This document shows, in pieces, positions 26,380-34,019 of a stretch of DNA of 64,000 bases. Each line of letters opens with the position of its first letter. Position 1 is the stretch's first letter. The translations under genes and the position numbers were made by a program. The DNA is from Elizabethkingia bruuniana (lineage in GTDB: Bacteria > Bacteroidota > Bacteroidia > Flavobacteriales > Weeksellaceae), in the NCBI RefSeq assembly GCF_002024805.1, contig NZ_CP014337.1:3720001-3784000 (forward strand). The letters run 5' to 3'. A model generated the notes under the pieces. The model worked only from the letters and a program-made list of their open reading frames with translations, had not been told where the DNA came from and searched no databases.

Positions 26380-26742
26380 ATGGCTGAACATAATGATTTT
26401 GGGAAGCTGGCAGAAGAACAGGCTGTCATTTTTTTAAAGCAAAATCATTATCAGATTTTAGCCCGAAACTGGTACTGGCAAAAATCGGAAATAGATATTA
26501 TTGCCAGAAAGGGTAATATAATCCATATTGTGGAAGTAAAAGCCAGAACTTCAGATGATTTTATCTCACCTGAGGAAGCAGTTAATCGGAAAAAGAGAAA
26601 ATTACTGATTATGGCAGCTAATGAATTTGTGCAAAATCTGGATGAAGAAGTAGAAGTCCAATTTGATATTATCAGTATCCTGTCTGAAAACGGAAAATAT
26701 ACCCTTGAATATATAGATGATGCTTTTGAAAGCATCGATTGA
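26380..26742 (+). CDS. YraN/UPF0102 family protein with endonuclease-like fold
   Basis: 120 residues, the standard family size. The PD-(D/E)xK-like core is visible as KSEIDIIARKGNIIHIVEVKAR (Asp, Glu and Lys in order). The biochemical role is not established in bacteria, although the fold is that of Holliday-junction-resolvase-like nucleases. It starts 5 nt after the LD-carboxypeptidase stop. Confidence 0.9.
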   Translation: MAEHNDFGKLAEEQAVIFLKQNHYQILARNWYWQKSEIDIIARKGNIIHIVEVKARTSDDFISPEEAVNRKKRKLLIMAANEFVQNLDEEVEVQFDIISILSENGKYTLEYIDDAFESID

Positions 26743-26758
26743 ATATTATACTAACCAG

Positions 26759-26799
26759 CTGACAGTGTGAAAATATACCAATTATTGGTAGGCTGTCAG
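26759..26799. repeat. Nested palindrome between yraN and the SDR gene
   Basis: An inner 15-bp palindrome TACCAATTATTGGTA at 26776-26790 is enclosed by outer arms CTGACAG (26759-26765) and CTGTCAG (26793-26799). It could be a terminator or an operator for the SDR gene, whose ATG lies 24 nt downstream. Confidence 0.5.
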
Positions 26800-26823
26800 G
26801 CTATTACATTGCTACATTTATTT

Positions 26824-27573
26824 ATGAGAACAGCATTCATAACCGGAGCAACATCCGGAATAGGAAAAGCAGCAGCGACAAGACTTGCTGGTGAAAACTA
26901 CAGACTTATTCTTTGTGGAAGAAGAAAAGAAATTCTTGAAGAACTTGCAGGAGAATTAGCACAAAAAACGGATGTATATACACTTACTTTCGATGTTCGA
27001 AATTATGAAGAAGTACAGAATGCTGTTGGAAGCCTTCCTGCAGAATGGCAAGCTATAGATATACTGATTAACAACGCCGGAAATGCACACGGTTTAGAGC
27101 CGCTTACAGAGGGTAAAGTTTCTGACTGGGATATGATGATGGATGGGAATGTAAAAGGGCTTTTATATGTGTCTAAATGCATTATTCCCGGGATGAAAGA
27201 AAGAACTTCCGGACATATCATCAACATTAGCTCTGTAGCAGCATTGCAGACTTATGCTAATGGAGTTGTTTATTGTGCTTCCAAAAAAGCAGTAAAAACA
27301 ATAAGTGAAGGTATGCGTCTGGAACTTACAGAATTTGGAATTAAAATAACTGATCTTGCACCAGGAGCTGTAGAAACAGAATTTTCAGAAATTCGTTTTA
27401 AAGGTGATAAAGACAGAGCAGCAACAGTTTATGCAGGATATGAAGCGCTGAAAGCTGAAGACATTGCAGATGTTATTTCCTATGTTGTAAATGCTCCAAA
27501 GCATGTGACAATTGCTGATATGACCATCTACCCTTCTGCGCAGGCCTCTCCTACCCAGATTTTCAGAAAATAG
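26824..27573 (+). CDS. Short-chain dehydrogenase/reductase, YdfG-like
   Basis: 249 residues. NADP-binding TGATSGIGKAAA at the N-terminus, ILINNAGNAHG near residue 82, catalytic Ser in INISSVAALQTY and the YCASKKAV Tyr/Lys pair. Homologues of this group (YdfG) oxidise 3-hydroxy acids such as serine or reduce small carbonyls. An in-frame GTG 57 nt upstream would run through the nested palindrome and add a non-homologous leader, so I take the ATG at 26824, where the Rossmann fold starts (MRTAFITGA). Confidence 0.9.
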   Translation: MRTAFITGATSGIGKAAATRLAGENYRLILCGRRKEILEELAGELAQKTDVYTLTFDVRNYEEVQNAVGSLPAEWQAIDILINNAGNAHGLEPLTEGKVSDWDMMMDGNVKGLLYVSKCIIPGMKERTSGHIINISSVAALQTYANGVVYCASKKAVKTISEGMRLELTEFGIKITDLAPGAVETEFSEIRFKGDKDRAATVYAGYEALKAEDIADVISYVVNAPKHVTIADMTIYPSAQASPTQIFRK

Positions 27574-27619
27574 ATATTGGGAAATGATTACAGTGTTCTC
27601 ATAACCTCTTAACTTTTTA

Positions 27620-27627
27620 TAACTTTG
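27620..27627 (+). promoter_or_regulatory. Candidate -7 promoter element for tsaB, very close to the start codon
   Basis: TAACTTTG fits TAnnTTTG and ends only 4 nt before the tsaB ATG, which would give a leaderless or nearly leaderless transcript. Confidence 0.4.
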
Positions 27628-27631
27628 CAGC

Positions 27632-28309
27632 ATGAAAATTTTGTACCTGGAAACTTCTTCTAAAAACTGCTCAGTAGCAATCTCTGATGATGAGAAATTG
27701 TTGAGCCTTTGTGAGGAAACTTCTGAAAATTATAAACAATCTGAAAGTCTGCATACTTTTGTAGAATGGGCATTAGAAGGAGCTGAGCTTAGTCTTAAAG
27801 ATATAGAAGCTGTATGCCTGGGCAAAGGGCCTGGTTCTTATACAGGTTTGCGTATTGGAGCAGCTTCAGCTAAAGGCTTTTGTTTTGGTTTGAATATTCC
27901 TTTGGTAACTGTTAACTCTCTTGATGCAATGGCTGAGCCATATTTCAATGGTGAATATGATTATATCATTCCTATGATGGATGCCCGCAGAATGGAAGTT
28001 TATACCAAGGTGTTTAATCAGAAAAGAGAGGAAGTCTCTCCCACTGAAGCCAAAATCCTGGATGAGAATAGCTTTTCGGAGTATCAGGATTATAAAGTTC
28101 TGTTTGTTGGAGATGGAGCAAAAAAATCTCAGGAAATACTGCAGCTTTCAAAAGCGGAATACAAAGATGAGATCTATCCTTCTGCTCAATATCTTGTACG
28201 CAAGGCATCAGAAGCTGTAAAAAATAAAAACTTTGAAGATATCGCTTATTTTGAGCCTTTTTATCTGAAAGATTTTCAAGGGGTAAAGAAAAAATCGGCA
28301 GGTAATTAA
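27632..28309 (+). CDS. tsaB: tRNA N6-threonylcarbamoyladenosine biosynthesis protein TsaB
   Basis: 225 residues. Partner of TsaD and TsaE in making t6A37 in ANN-decoding tRNAs. ASKHA-fold start YLETSSKNCSVAIS and the hallmark LGKGPGSYTGLRIGAA near residue 70 are present. The C-terminal part is shorter and less conserved, as usual. Confidence 0.94.
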   Translation: MKILYLETSSKNCSVAISDDEKLLSLCEETSENYKQSESLHTFVEWALEGAELSLKDIEAVCLGKGPGSYTGLRIGAASAKGFCFGLNIPLVTVNSLDAMAEPYFNGEYDYIIPMMDARRMEVYTKVFNQKREEVSPTEAKILDENSFSEYQDYKVLFVGDGAKKSQEILQLSKAEYKDEIYPSAQYLVRKASEAVKNKNFEDIAYFEPFYLKDFQGVKKKSAGN

Positions 28310-28348
28310 TGTTATCCAAACTGCAAAATTGTAAAATCGTTTATTTGT

Positions 28349-28381
28349 AGTCTTGACAAGGTTTCAAACCTTGCCAAGACT
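28349..28381. repeat. Near-perfect 33-bp palindrome
   Basis: AGTCTTGACAAGGTTT and its complement (one A/C mismatch) are separated by a single C. The size and almost absent loop suggest a cruciform-type intergenic repeat more than a terminator. It lies between convergent tsaB and maf. Confidence 0.6.
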
Positions 28382-28506
28382 GATAAATTGTACTTTTGCG
28401 CTGGAGTATTGTAATTTTACAAATCGTTTTAAAAACATAAAATAAAAACTACAAAAAAGCATTACAGAACCACTCCTATGGAGCGGAACCTGTATAGAAT
28501 TTTGAA

Positions 28507-29067
28507 TTATAATCCGAATTCCTTCAGTCCTTTATAAACCAAATGTGTCGGAAGTCCCATTATGGTGTAAAAACTTCCATTAATACGCTTTATTTTGGCC
28601 ATACCTAACCATTCCTGTATTCCGTAGGCTCCGGCTTTATCCATTGGCTTGTAATTACTGATATAGAAATCTATTTCCTCATCCGAAATATCTTCCATTT
28701 CAACATCGGCAATATCTGTATATGTAAAGAATTTTTCACCTGATGAAATACGGACAGCTGTAATTACCTGGTGTGTTTTTCCGGAAAGTTTTCTCAACAT
28801 TTCTCTTGCACCCTCCTCTCCTTTTGGTTTTCCCAGTACTTCCCCATCTTGTACGACGATAGTATCTGCAGTAATCAGGATTTCGTCATTTTTTATGGCA
28901 GTATATGCTTTAGCCTTTAATTCGGCCAAATAAGATGGTATTTCAGCAACCGGTAAAGATTCCGGGTAGATTTCCTCACAATCTATTTTTACAGTGCTAA
29001 AGTCATAACTAAGAGCCGAAATAAGCTCTTTTCTTCTCGGAGATTGTGAAGCTAATAAAATCTTCAT
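28507..29067 (-). CDS. maf: Maf-family nucleoside triphosphate pyrophosphatase
   Basis: 186 residues. House-cleaning enzyme hydrolysing dTTP, UTP or modified nucleotides to monophosphates. N-terminal LASQSPRRKELI, the metal-binding ADTIVVQDGEVLGKP near residue 70, and DKAGAYGIQE near residue 143 are intact. Last of a minus-strand set with kdsC and the DUF2520 gene, 65 nt from kdsC. Confidence 0.95.
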   Translation of the reverse strand: MKILLASQSPRRKELISALSYDFSTVKIDCEEIYPESLPVAEIPSYLAELKAKAYTAIKNDEILITADTIVVQDGEVLGKPKGEEGAREMLRKLSGKTHQVITAVRISSGEKFFTYTDIADVEMEDISDEEIDFYISNYKPMDKAGAYGIQEWLGMAKIKRINGSFYTIMGLPTHLVYKGLKEFGL

Positions 29068-29132
29068 ATTTCTTATTCTCTTTTTTTTCGTATTTATTAT
29101 TTCTGATCTAGTACTTCTAACTTCGTACTTTA

Positions 29133-29651
29133 TCAGATGCTTTGGGTATTATCATCATGCCATTTTCCCTGAGCCTTCATCACCTGCTCTACAACATCAC
29201 GGACACATCCTTTTCCTCCGTGGATATTGGAAATATAATGAGAGATCTCTTTTACTTCCGGGACTGCATTAATTGGGCATGCAGCAATTCCTACTTTTTC
29301 CATAACATATTTATCCGGGATATCATCCCCCATAAATAAAATCTCGTGGTTCTGAAACTGATATTTTGAAACAAAATCTTCAAAGTCTTCCATTTTATCA
29401 TGAGATTTCATGTAAATGTCCGTTACTCCCAGATACTGCATTCTGTTTTTTACCATAGGGTCATTCCCGCCAGTAATAATGCCGATTACAAAGCCTTCTT
29501 TAATAGCTTTTACGATTGCATATCCGTCCAGTACATTCATAATACGGCTCATGCTTCCATCTGGTTGAAGGATAATAGATCCATCCGTAAAAACGCCATC
29601 TACATCGAATACAAATGCTTTTATATTTTTCAGATTCTCTTTATAGCTCAT
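29133..29651 (-). CDS. kdsC: KdsC-type HAD phosphatase (3-deoxy-D-manno-octulosonate-8-phosphate phosphatase)
   Basis: 172 residues, the compact C0-type HAD fold. Motif I FDVDGVFTDGS (nucleophile Asp near residue 16), motif II ITGGND, and motif IV MGDDIPDKYVMEKVG with the metal aspartates. The enzyme releases phosphate in making Kdo for lipopolysaccharide. The start overlaps the end of the DUF2520 gene by 11 nt, suggesting cotranslation. Confidence 0.88.
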   Translation of the reverse strand: MSYKENLKNIKAFVFDVDGVFTDGSIILQPDGSMSRIMNVLDGYAIVKAIKEGFVIGIITGGNDPMVKNRMQYLGVTDIYMKSHDKMEDFEDFVSKYQFQNHEILFMGDDIPDKYVMEKVGIAACPINAVPEVKEISHYISNIHGGKGCVRDVVEQVMKAQGKWHDDNTQSI

Positions 29652-30393
29652 ACATTTTGGTTATAGATTCGGTAAGTATTTTATAAATATTAAGCTGATT
29701 ATCATTGTCAATCAGATTTTCCTGAAACCGGATTACATTCTGATCATTTCTTACAGCGGGGCCTGTCTGCGCATCTTTAGGAGAAATTGTTTTTATTTTA
29801 TCAGCAGTTTCTTCTATTAATGGTAAAAGGTAATTGAACGGAATATCATTCTGCTTACATATTACTTCAGCCTGAGCATAAAGATGGTTGACAAAGTTGC
29901 AGGCAAATACAGCAGAAAGATGCATTTGTTTCCTTTGCTCATGATTGATGCGCATCACATTAGTGCTGATTTTATTTGCCAGATCAGTTAAAAGAATATT
30001 GTCACTCTCCCACCCTGCATCTACAAAAAGCGGAATTTTTGAATAATCTAATTTTCTGCTTTTAGAAAAAGTCTGCAGCGGATAAAAGCAGGCTTTTCGG
30101 TATGGTCCTTCCAGCACATCACGTGATAAGGATCCTGATGTGTGTGCTACAAGAACTTGTTCATATGGTATCTGTTTAGAAACTTCAGCTATTGCCTTAT
30201 CACTGGTACAGATCAAATAAAAATCTGCTTGTTTTAGCTGATCGGTGGAATATTCAACATTAATTTCTGAGGATAATTTTTTTAGATCCCGTTCATTTCT
30301 TCCATAAAGCTGAATAAGATCTATTCCTGCTTCTTTAAAGGCTTTAGCCATGTGCCAGGCAACATTCCCTGAGCCTATTATTACTGTCGTCAT
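29641..30393 (-). CDS. Rossmann-like/DUF2520 domain protein
   Basis: 250 residues. N-terminal NAD(P)-binding domain (VIIGSGNVAWHMAKAFKEAG) of the F420H2:NADP-oxidoreductase/ProC kind, followed from about residue 125 by a helical DUF2520-type domain (HLSAVFACNFVNHLYAQAE). It is a predicted cytosolic oxidoreductase without known substrate. It overlaps kdsC and heads the kdsC-maf set. Confidence 0.82.
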   Translation of the reverse strand: MTTVIIGSGNVAWHMAKAFKEAGIDLIQLYGRNERDLKKLSSEINVEYSTDQLKQADFYLICTSDKAIAEVSKQIPYEQVLVAHTSGSLSRDVLEGPYRKACFYPLQTFSKSRKLDYSKIPLFVDAGWESDNILLTDLANKISTNVMRINHEQRKQMHLSAVFACNFVNHLYAQAEVICKQNDIPFNYLLPLIEETADKIKTISPKDAQTGPAVRNDQNVIRFQENLIDNDNQLNIYKILTESITKMYEL

Positions 30394-30429
30394 ACTACAA
30401 ATATAGGTATAAGATTTTAGGATGTGGTC

Positions 30430-30804
30430 TTATTCTTCTGAAGATTCTTCTTTAGTAATTTTACGGATTCTGGCTCCCCAACAGCCTAATTGCTTTAGAA
30501 TAGGAACCAGCTCCAACCCCATTTCAGTATATTCATACTCCACCCGTGGCGGAACTTCAGCATATACAGTTCTTTTGATAATACTGCTTTTTTCCAGTTC
30601 ACGAAGTTGTGTGGTAAGCATTCGTTCGGTAATATTACAAATACTCTTGTGAAGTTCTCCAAAGCGCTTTTTTCCACCCTCTAACTGACACAAAATAAGA
30701 AGTTTCCACCGCCCTCCAATCTGTGAGATAGCATAAGGCGTATCACATTCTATAATGTATTGTTTATTTATATTATTGGTTGATGTTTCTTTTATTTTCC
30801 CCAT
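30430..30804 (-). CDS. HxlR-family winged-helix transcriptional regulator
   Basis: 124 residues. The HxlR core starts with CDTPYAISQIGGRWKLLIL and continues KRFGELHKSICNITERMLTTQLRELE, ending in the wing YEYTEMGLELVPIL. A single cysteine (Cys-20 region) sits in the N-terminal helix, as in redox- or aldehyde-sensing members. It is divergent from an MFS transporter with an 86-bp shared control region, so the transporter is the likely target. Confidence 0.9.
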   Translation of the reverse strand: MGKIKETSTNNINKQYIIECDTPYAISQIGGRWKLLILCQLEGGKKRFGELHKSICNITERMLTTQLRELEKSSIIKRTVYAEVPPRVEYEYTEMGLELVPILKQLGCWGARIRKITKEESSEE

Positions 30805-30868
30805 TACTTACTTTTTTTACAGTAACATACAATTTAACGTACTATATGCAAATTTAGACGTATAAATC

Positions 30869-30876
30869 TAATTTTG
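30869..30876 (+). promoter_or_regulatory. Candidate -7 promoter element for the MFS transporter
   Basis: TAATTTTG fits TAnnTTTG, 14 nt before the ATG, inside the HxlR/MFS divergent region. That region also has ACGTACTATATGC and ACGTATAAA words that could be part of an operator. Confidence 0.45.
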
Positions 30877-30890
30877 AAAGAAAAATCAGA

Positions 30891-32087
30891 ATGAAAAAAG
30901 CAGCTTATATAGGGTGCCTCACATTAATTGGAATTATTAGTACAGAGTTTGGAGTTATCAGTATACTTCCTCAGATCTCAGAATATTATGGAGTTTCTAT
31001 AGATAAGGCCGGAAGTCTTTTGAGTATTTTTTCGATTACAATAGCAGTTACCGGATCTGTAATTACACTTCTTACCTCCGGATTTAATCGGAAAAAGATA
31101 ATGTTAGTCGCGATGGTCTTATTTTTATTATCGGATATTTTATCGATTCTGGCTCCTCCATTTGGGGTTTTACTCATTGTTAGAATGTTGCCAGCCTTCC
31201 TGCAGCCTACCTGTATTGCTGCAGCTATTTATGCGGCAGTGGCTTTGGGAGACGAGAAATATAAGAATGAACTTATAGGAATAGTTATAAGCGGAATTGC
31301 TGTTGCTTCAGTAGTTACAGTTCCACTTTCAGGCTATGTATCAGGAGTTTTTCAGCAATGGCAGGCTGCCTATGTTTTACAGGCAATTATTAGCCTTCTT
31401 ACTATTATTATTATTTATAAAATGCTGCCATCAGTTCCGGCACCTAAAGAAACAACCTCACTAAAGAAACAGTTGGTTATTCTTAAAGATCCCGTATTCC
31501 TACTAAGCATGGCTTTTAACTTGTTTCTTATAACTGCATGGTTCTGCACTTACAGTTATATTGCAGAATACCTCCAAAAAAGCCTGGCAATGGATGAAAA
31601 AACAACCAGCTATATGATCTTTTTATTTGGAGTAATGGGGGTTGCTTCTAATTGGGTTGCCAGAAAAATGCTTAACAGGAAAATGATGCCGGCAGTAGTA
31701 TTGTTTTCTTTAGGAACGATTGTACTTCCTTTTTTATTGAATTTCAATACCAATCCGGTACTTACAATTGGTATCATTTCTATCTGGGGATTCTGGTATG
31801 GTCCGTGTGTAATGATAGCTGTTGTTTATATGGTTTCTAATGCACCCTCTTATGCACTAGAGTTTGCCAACAGTTTGCAAAACTCAACAGGTAACCTTGG
31901 TGTTGCCTTAGGAACCTCAATAGGAGGGTGGATTATTGTTTCAAAAGGAATTTCTGTTACACCATGGATAGGAGCAGCGTTTGGTATTATTTCTCTGCTT
32001 ATTCTCGCTATTAACTCTTATCTGAAGAAAAACAGAGAACAAAATTGTAATCATAAAATTCAGGAAGCCGAATTCCTGACAGAGTAG
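30891..32087 (+). CDS. MFS transporter (drug/sugar efflux, AraJ/YdhP-like)
   Basis: 398 residues with twelve predicted hydrophobic helices. The start ISTEFGVISILPQISEYYG and RMLPAFLQPTCIAAAIYAA resemble the DHA1 efflux group. The short cytoplasmic tail is charged (KKNREQNCNHK). Probable proton-driven exporter in the inner membrane under control of the divergent HxlR regulator; the substrate is unknown. Confidence 0.88.
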   Translation: MKKAAYIGCLTLIGIISTEFGVISILPQISEYYGVSIDKAGSLLSIFSITIAVTGSVITLLTSGFNRKKIMLVAMVLFLLSDILSILAPPFGVLLIVRMLPAFLQPTCIAAAIYAAVALGDEKYKNELIGIVISGIAVASVVTVPLSGYVSGVFQQWQAAYVLQAIISLLTIIIIYKMLPSVPAPKETTSLKKQLVILKDPVFLLSMAFNLFLITAWFCTYSYIAEYLQKSLAMDEKTTSYMIFLFGVMGVASNWVARKMLNRKMMPAVVLFSLGTIVLPFLLNFNTNPVLTIGIISIWGFWYGPCVMIAVVYMVSNAPSYALEFANSLQNSTGNLGVALGTSIGGWIIVSKGISVTPWIGAAFGIISLLILAINSYLKKNREQNCNHKIQEAEFLTE

Positions 32088-32131
32088 GAGTTTTATTCAA
32101 TTAGTATTAAAATTTTATATTTAATTTATAC

Positions 32132-32162
32132 GCCCTGGTCAGACAATGATCAGGGCTTTTTT
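32132..32162 (+). terminator. Terminator after the MFS gene
   Basis: GCCCTGGTCA pairs with TGATCAGGGC (one G-T pair) around a short loop, followed by TTTTTT. Confidence 0.8.
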
Positions 32163-32229
32163 ATAAAATAAAGTATATGTAAGAAAAAAATAATTTAACT
32201 TTTCATAGAATTTGATATCCAACAAAGGA

Positions 32230-32787
32230 ATGAAAATCGATGAGGGGCTCATTATTGAACAAATGAAGTCTCCGAAGACCCGTGAAGAGGGACTTCGGAT
32301 GCTTATGAGTGCCTATCAGAGTCGATTATACTGGCATATTAGAAGGCTGGTGGTTCAGCATGATGATGCTCAGGATTTGTTACAGGATACATTTGTAAAA
32401 GTTTATCATAATTTTGATAAATTTAAAGGAGGTAGCCAGTTGTATACATGGCTTTATCGGATTGCTACAAATGAAGCTTTGCAACACCTGAATAAGATAA
32501 AAAAAATGAAGTTGACTGATGAGGGAGCAGAGTATTATCTACAGAATGCTGTTGCAGAAAATGCAAAGCACGATGCTGAAGAATTAGAAATTATGTTACA
32601 GAAGGCAATCCAGTGCCTGCCCGAAAAGCAGAGATTGGTTTTCACGCTGAAGTACTATGACGATCTTCCTTATGAAGAAATGTCTAAGATACTGGATATG
32701 TCGGTTGGAACATTAAAAACAAACTATCATTACGCAAAAGAAAAAGTAACAGAGTATTTGCGGCAGAACATTGAGGAATTTGAATAA
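32230..32787 (+). CDS. ECF-type RNA polymerase sigma factor
   Basis: 185 residues. Region 2 spans YWHIRRLVVQHDDAQDLLQDTFVKVY (about residues 38-63) with the core-binding and -10 recognition helices; region 4 is LPEKQRLVFTLKYYDDLPYEEMSKIL. The start is the ATG at 32230 (MKIDEGLIIEQ); an in-frame TTG 18 nt upstream is less likely. It is followed within 20 nt by a membrane protein that looks like its anti-sigma factor and by an LTxxQ-like exported protein. Confidence 0.92.
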   Translation: MKIDEGLIIEQMKSPKTREEGLRMLMSAYQSRLYWHIRRLVVQHDDAQDLLQDTFVKVYHNFDKFKGGSQLYTWLYRIATNEALQHLNKIKKMKLTDEGAEYYLQNAVAENAKHDAEELEIMLQKAIQCLPEKQRLVFTLKYYDDLPYEEMSKILDMSVGTLKTNYHYAKEKVTEYLRQNIEEFE

Positions 32788-32805
32788 AAAAGGAAATAAA
32801 TAAAG

Positions 32806-33366
32806 ATGAAAAAGACAGATATTGAAGATTTTGAACGCCGTAATATTTACGATGTTCCTGAAGGCTTTTTCAAAGATATGCAGAGTAATGTCCTTGAAAG
32901 AGTGGCAGAACACAAGAAGCCTAAGGGAAAAATACTTTCTATGAGAATGCTGTCCGGTATTGCAGCTTCTTTGGCTCTTATTGTAGGAACTATTTTATTC
33001 TACTATACAAACAACAGTGCTGTACAGACACAGGAGAAAATAGTAGACAGGGAAATAGTGGCAGAGAATATACAGCCTAAGGTTGCAGAAAATTCTGATG
33101 ATAAAAAACAGCCTTCTGATGAGGGTTCTGGCGAAGGAATTGCAGAAAATCGAAAAAAATCTGATGACGGATTTAACTTTGCTGAAAATTCTGCATCTAA
33201 CTCTAAGAAAGCAATGCTTACAGATTCTAAAAATGCATATAGCAGACCAAAAGCTATCAATGCAGTTGATAAAAAATTTGACAAAGCTATAAGCAATTTA
33301 AGCTCTCAGGAGTTGGCTGAGCAGAGTAAAAAATATGAGATTGATACTTATTTAGACTTATATTAA
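32806..33366 (+). CDS. Probable anti-sigma factor, single-pass membrane protein
   Basis: 186 residues with a cytosolic N-terminus (MKKTDIEDFERRNIYDVPEGFFKDM), one membrane helix (about 51-68, LSGIAASLALIVGTILFYYT) and a Ser/Lys/Asp-rich periplasmic part. That topology and the position directly after an ECF sigma gene fit an anti-sigma factor. No ZAS zinc motif (HxxxCxxC) is seen, so the binding mode would be of the non-zinc kind. Assignment rests on context. Confidence 0.6.
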   Translation: MKKTDIEDFERRNIYDVPEGFFKDMQSNVLERVAEHKKPKGKILSMRMLSGIAASLALIVGTILFYYTNNSAVQTQEKIVDREIVAENIQPKVAENSDDKKQPSDEGSGEGIAENRKKSDDGFNFAENSASNSKKAMLTDSKNAYSRPKAINAVDKKFDKAISNLSSQELAEQSKKYEIDTYLDLY

Positions 33367-33368
33367 TA

Positions 33369-33842
33369 ATGATAAAAACAGCACAAATATTAAGCTTCTT
33401 AGTATTGTTAGGAATGTTTTCTTCAACACATGCTCAGATTAAAAGCAACCTTTCTTCTGGTGGAAATACAGAAACGAAGGAGGAAAGAATGAACGATTAC
33501 CATCAGGCAAGAGTTGATATCCTTGTTAAAAATCTTGGACTGAATGAAAATCAGGAAAAAGCTTTCAGAGAGGTTTACAATAATTATGAGGTAAGCCAGA
33601 TGTTTGTAATGAAGGAGTTCAAGGAAAAATATAACAAGCCGGAACTTTCTGAAGAAGAAACAAAAGAAAAAATTTATACAGGGTTTGATGTTTCACAGAA
33701 ACTATTAAACAACAAAAGAACATATGCTGATCGGTTTTTGAAAGTTCTGACTCCTAAACAACTTGAAAAAATGTTTGAAATGGAGAAAAGAATGGGGCGG
33801 AGGATAATGGATAAAAAACATCAGGAAGAAGAGAAAAAGTAA
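33369..33842 (+). CDS. Exported LTxxQ/Spy-like helical protein
   Basis: 157 residues. Signal peptide ILSFLVLLGMFSSTHAQ is followed by a helical, charged protein with NLGLNENQEKAFREVYNNYE and LTPKQLEKMFEMEKRMGRR. These LxxxQ-type motifs recall Spy/CpxP periplasmic chaperones and sensors. It follows the anti-sigma gene by 2 nt, so it may be the envelope sensor or chaperone of this sigma locus. Confidence 0.6.
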   Translation: MIKTAQILSFLVLLGMFSSTHAQIKSNLSSGGNTETKEERMNDYHQARVDILVKNLGLNENQEKAFREVYNNYEVSQMFVMKEFKEKYNKPELSEEETKEKIYTGFDVSQKLLNNKRTYADRFLKVLTPKQLEKMFEMEKRMGRRIMDKKHQEEEKK

Positions 33843-33944
33843 ATATACTAAGTCAATGAGGAATGACTCTAACATATCCTCCTTAAAAATTGGATAAACG
33901 CTTGTAAAATAGCATTTTTCATTAATAGTAGTTTTAGTGTTAGA

Positions 33945-33966
33945 CCCTGCTTAGGCAGGGTTTTTT
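33945..33966 (+). terminator. Terminator after the sigma locus
   Basis: CCCTGC and GCAGGG form a 6-bp stem with loop TTAG, followed by TTTTTT. Confidence 0.85.
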
Positions 33967-33993
33967 ATTTTTAGGTTTTTGGTTCAAAATCAA

Positions 33994-34001
33994 TATCTTT
34001 G
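33994..34001 (+). promoter_or_regulatory. Candidate -7 promoter element for lepA
   Basis: TATCTTTG matches TAnnTTTG and ends 18 nt before the lepA ATG. Confidence 0.45.
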
Positions 34002-34019
34002 CAGATACTAATAGATTCG

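Noticed and set aside
26767-26823. GTG-initiated N-terminal extension of the SDR
   Set aside because: It would translate the nested palindrome and adds residues absent from the family; the Rossmann fold begins at 26824.
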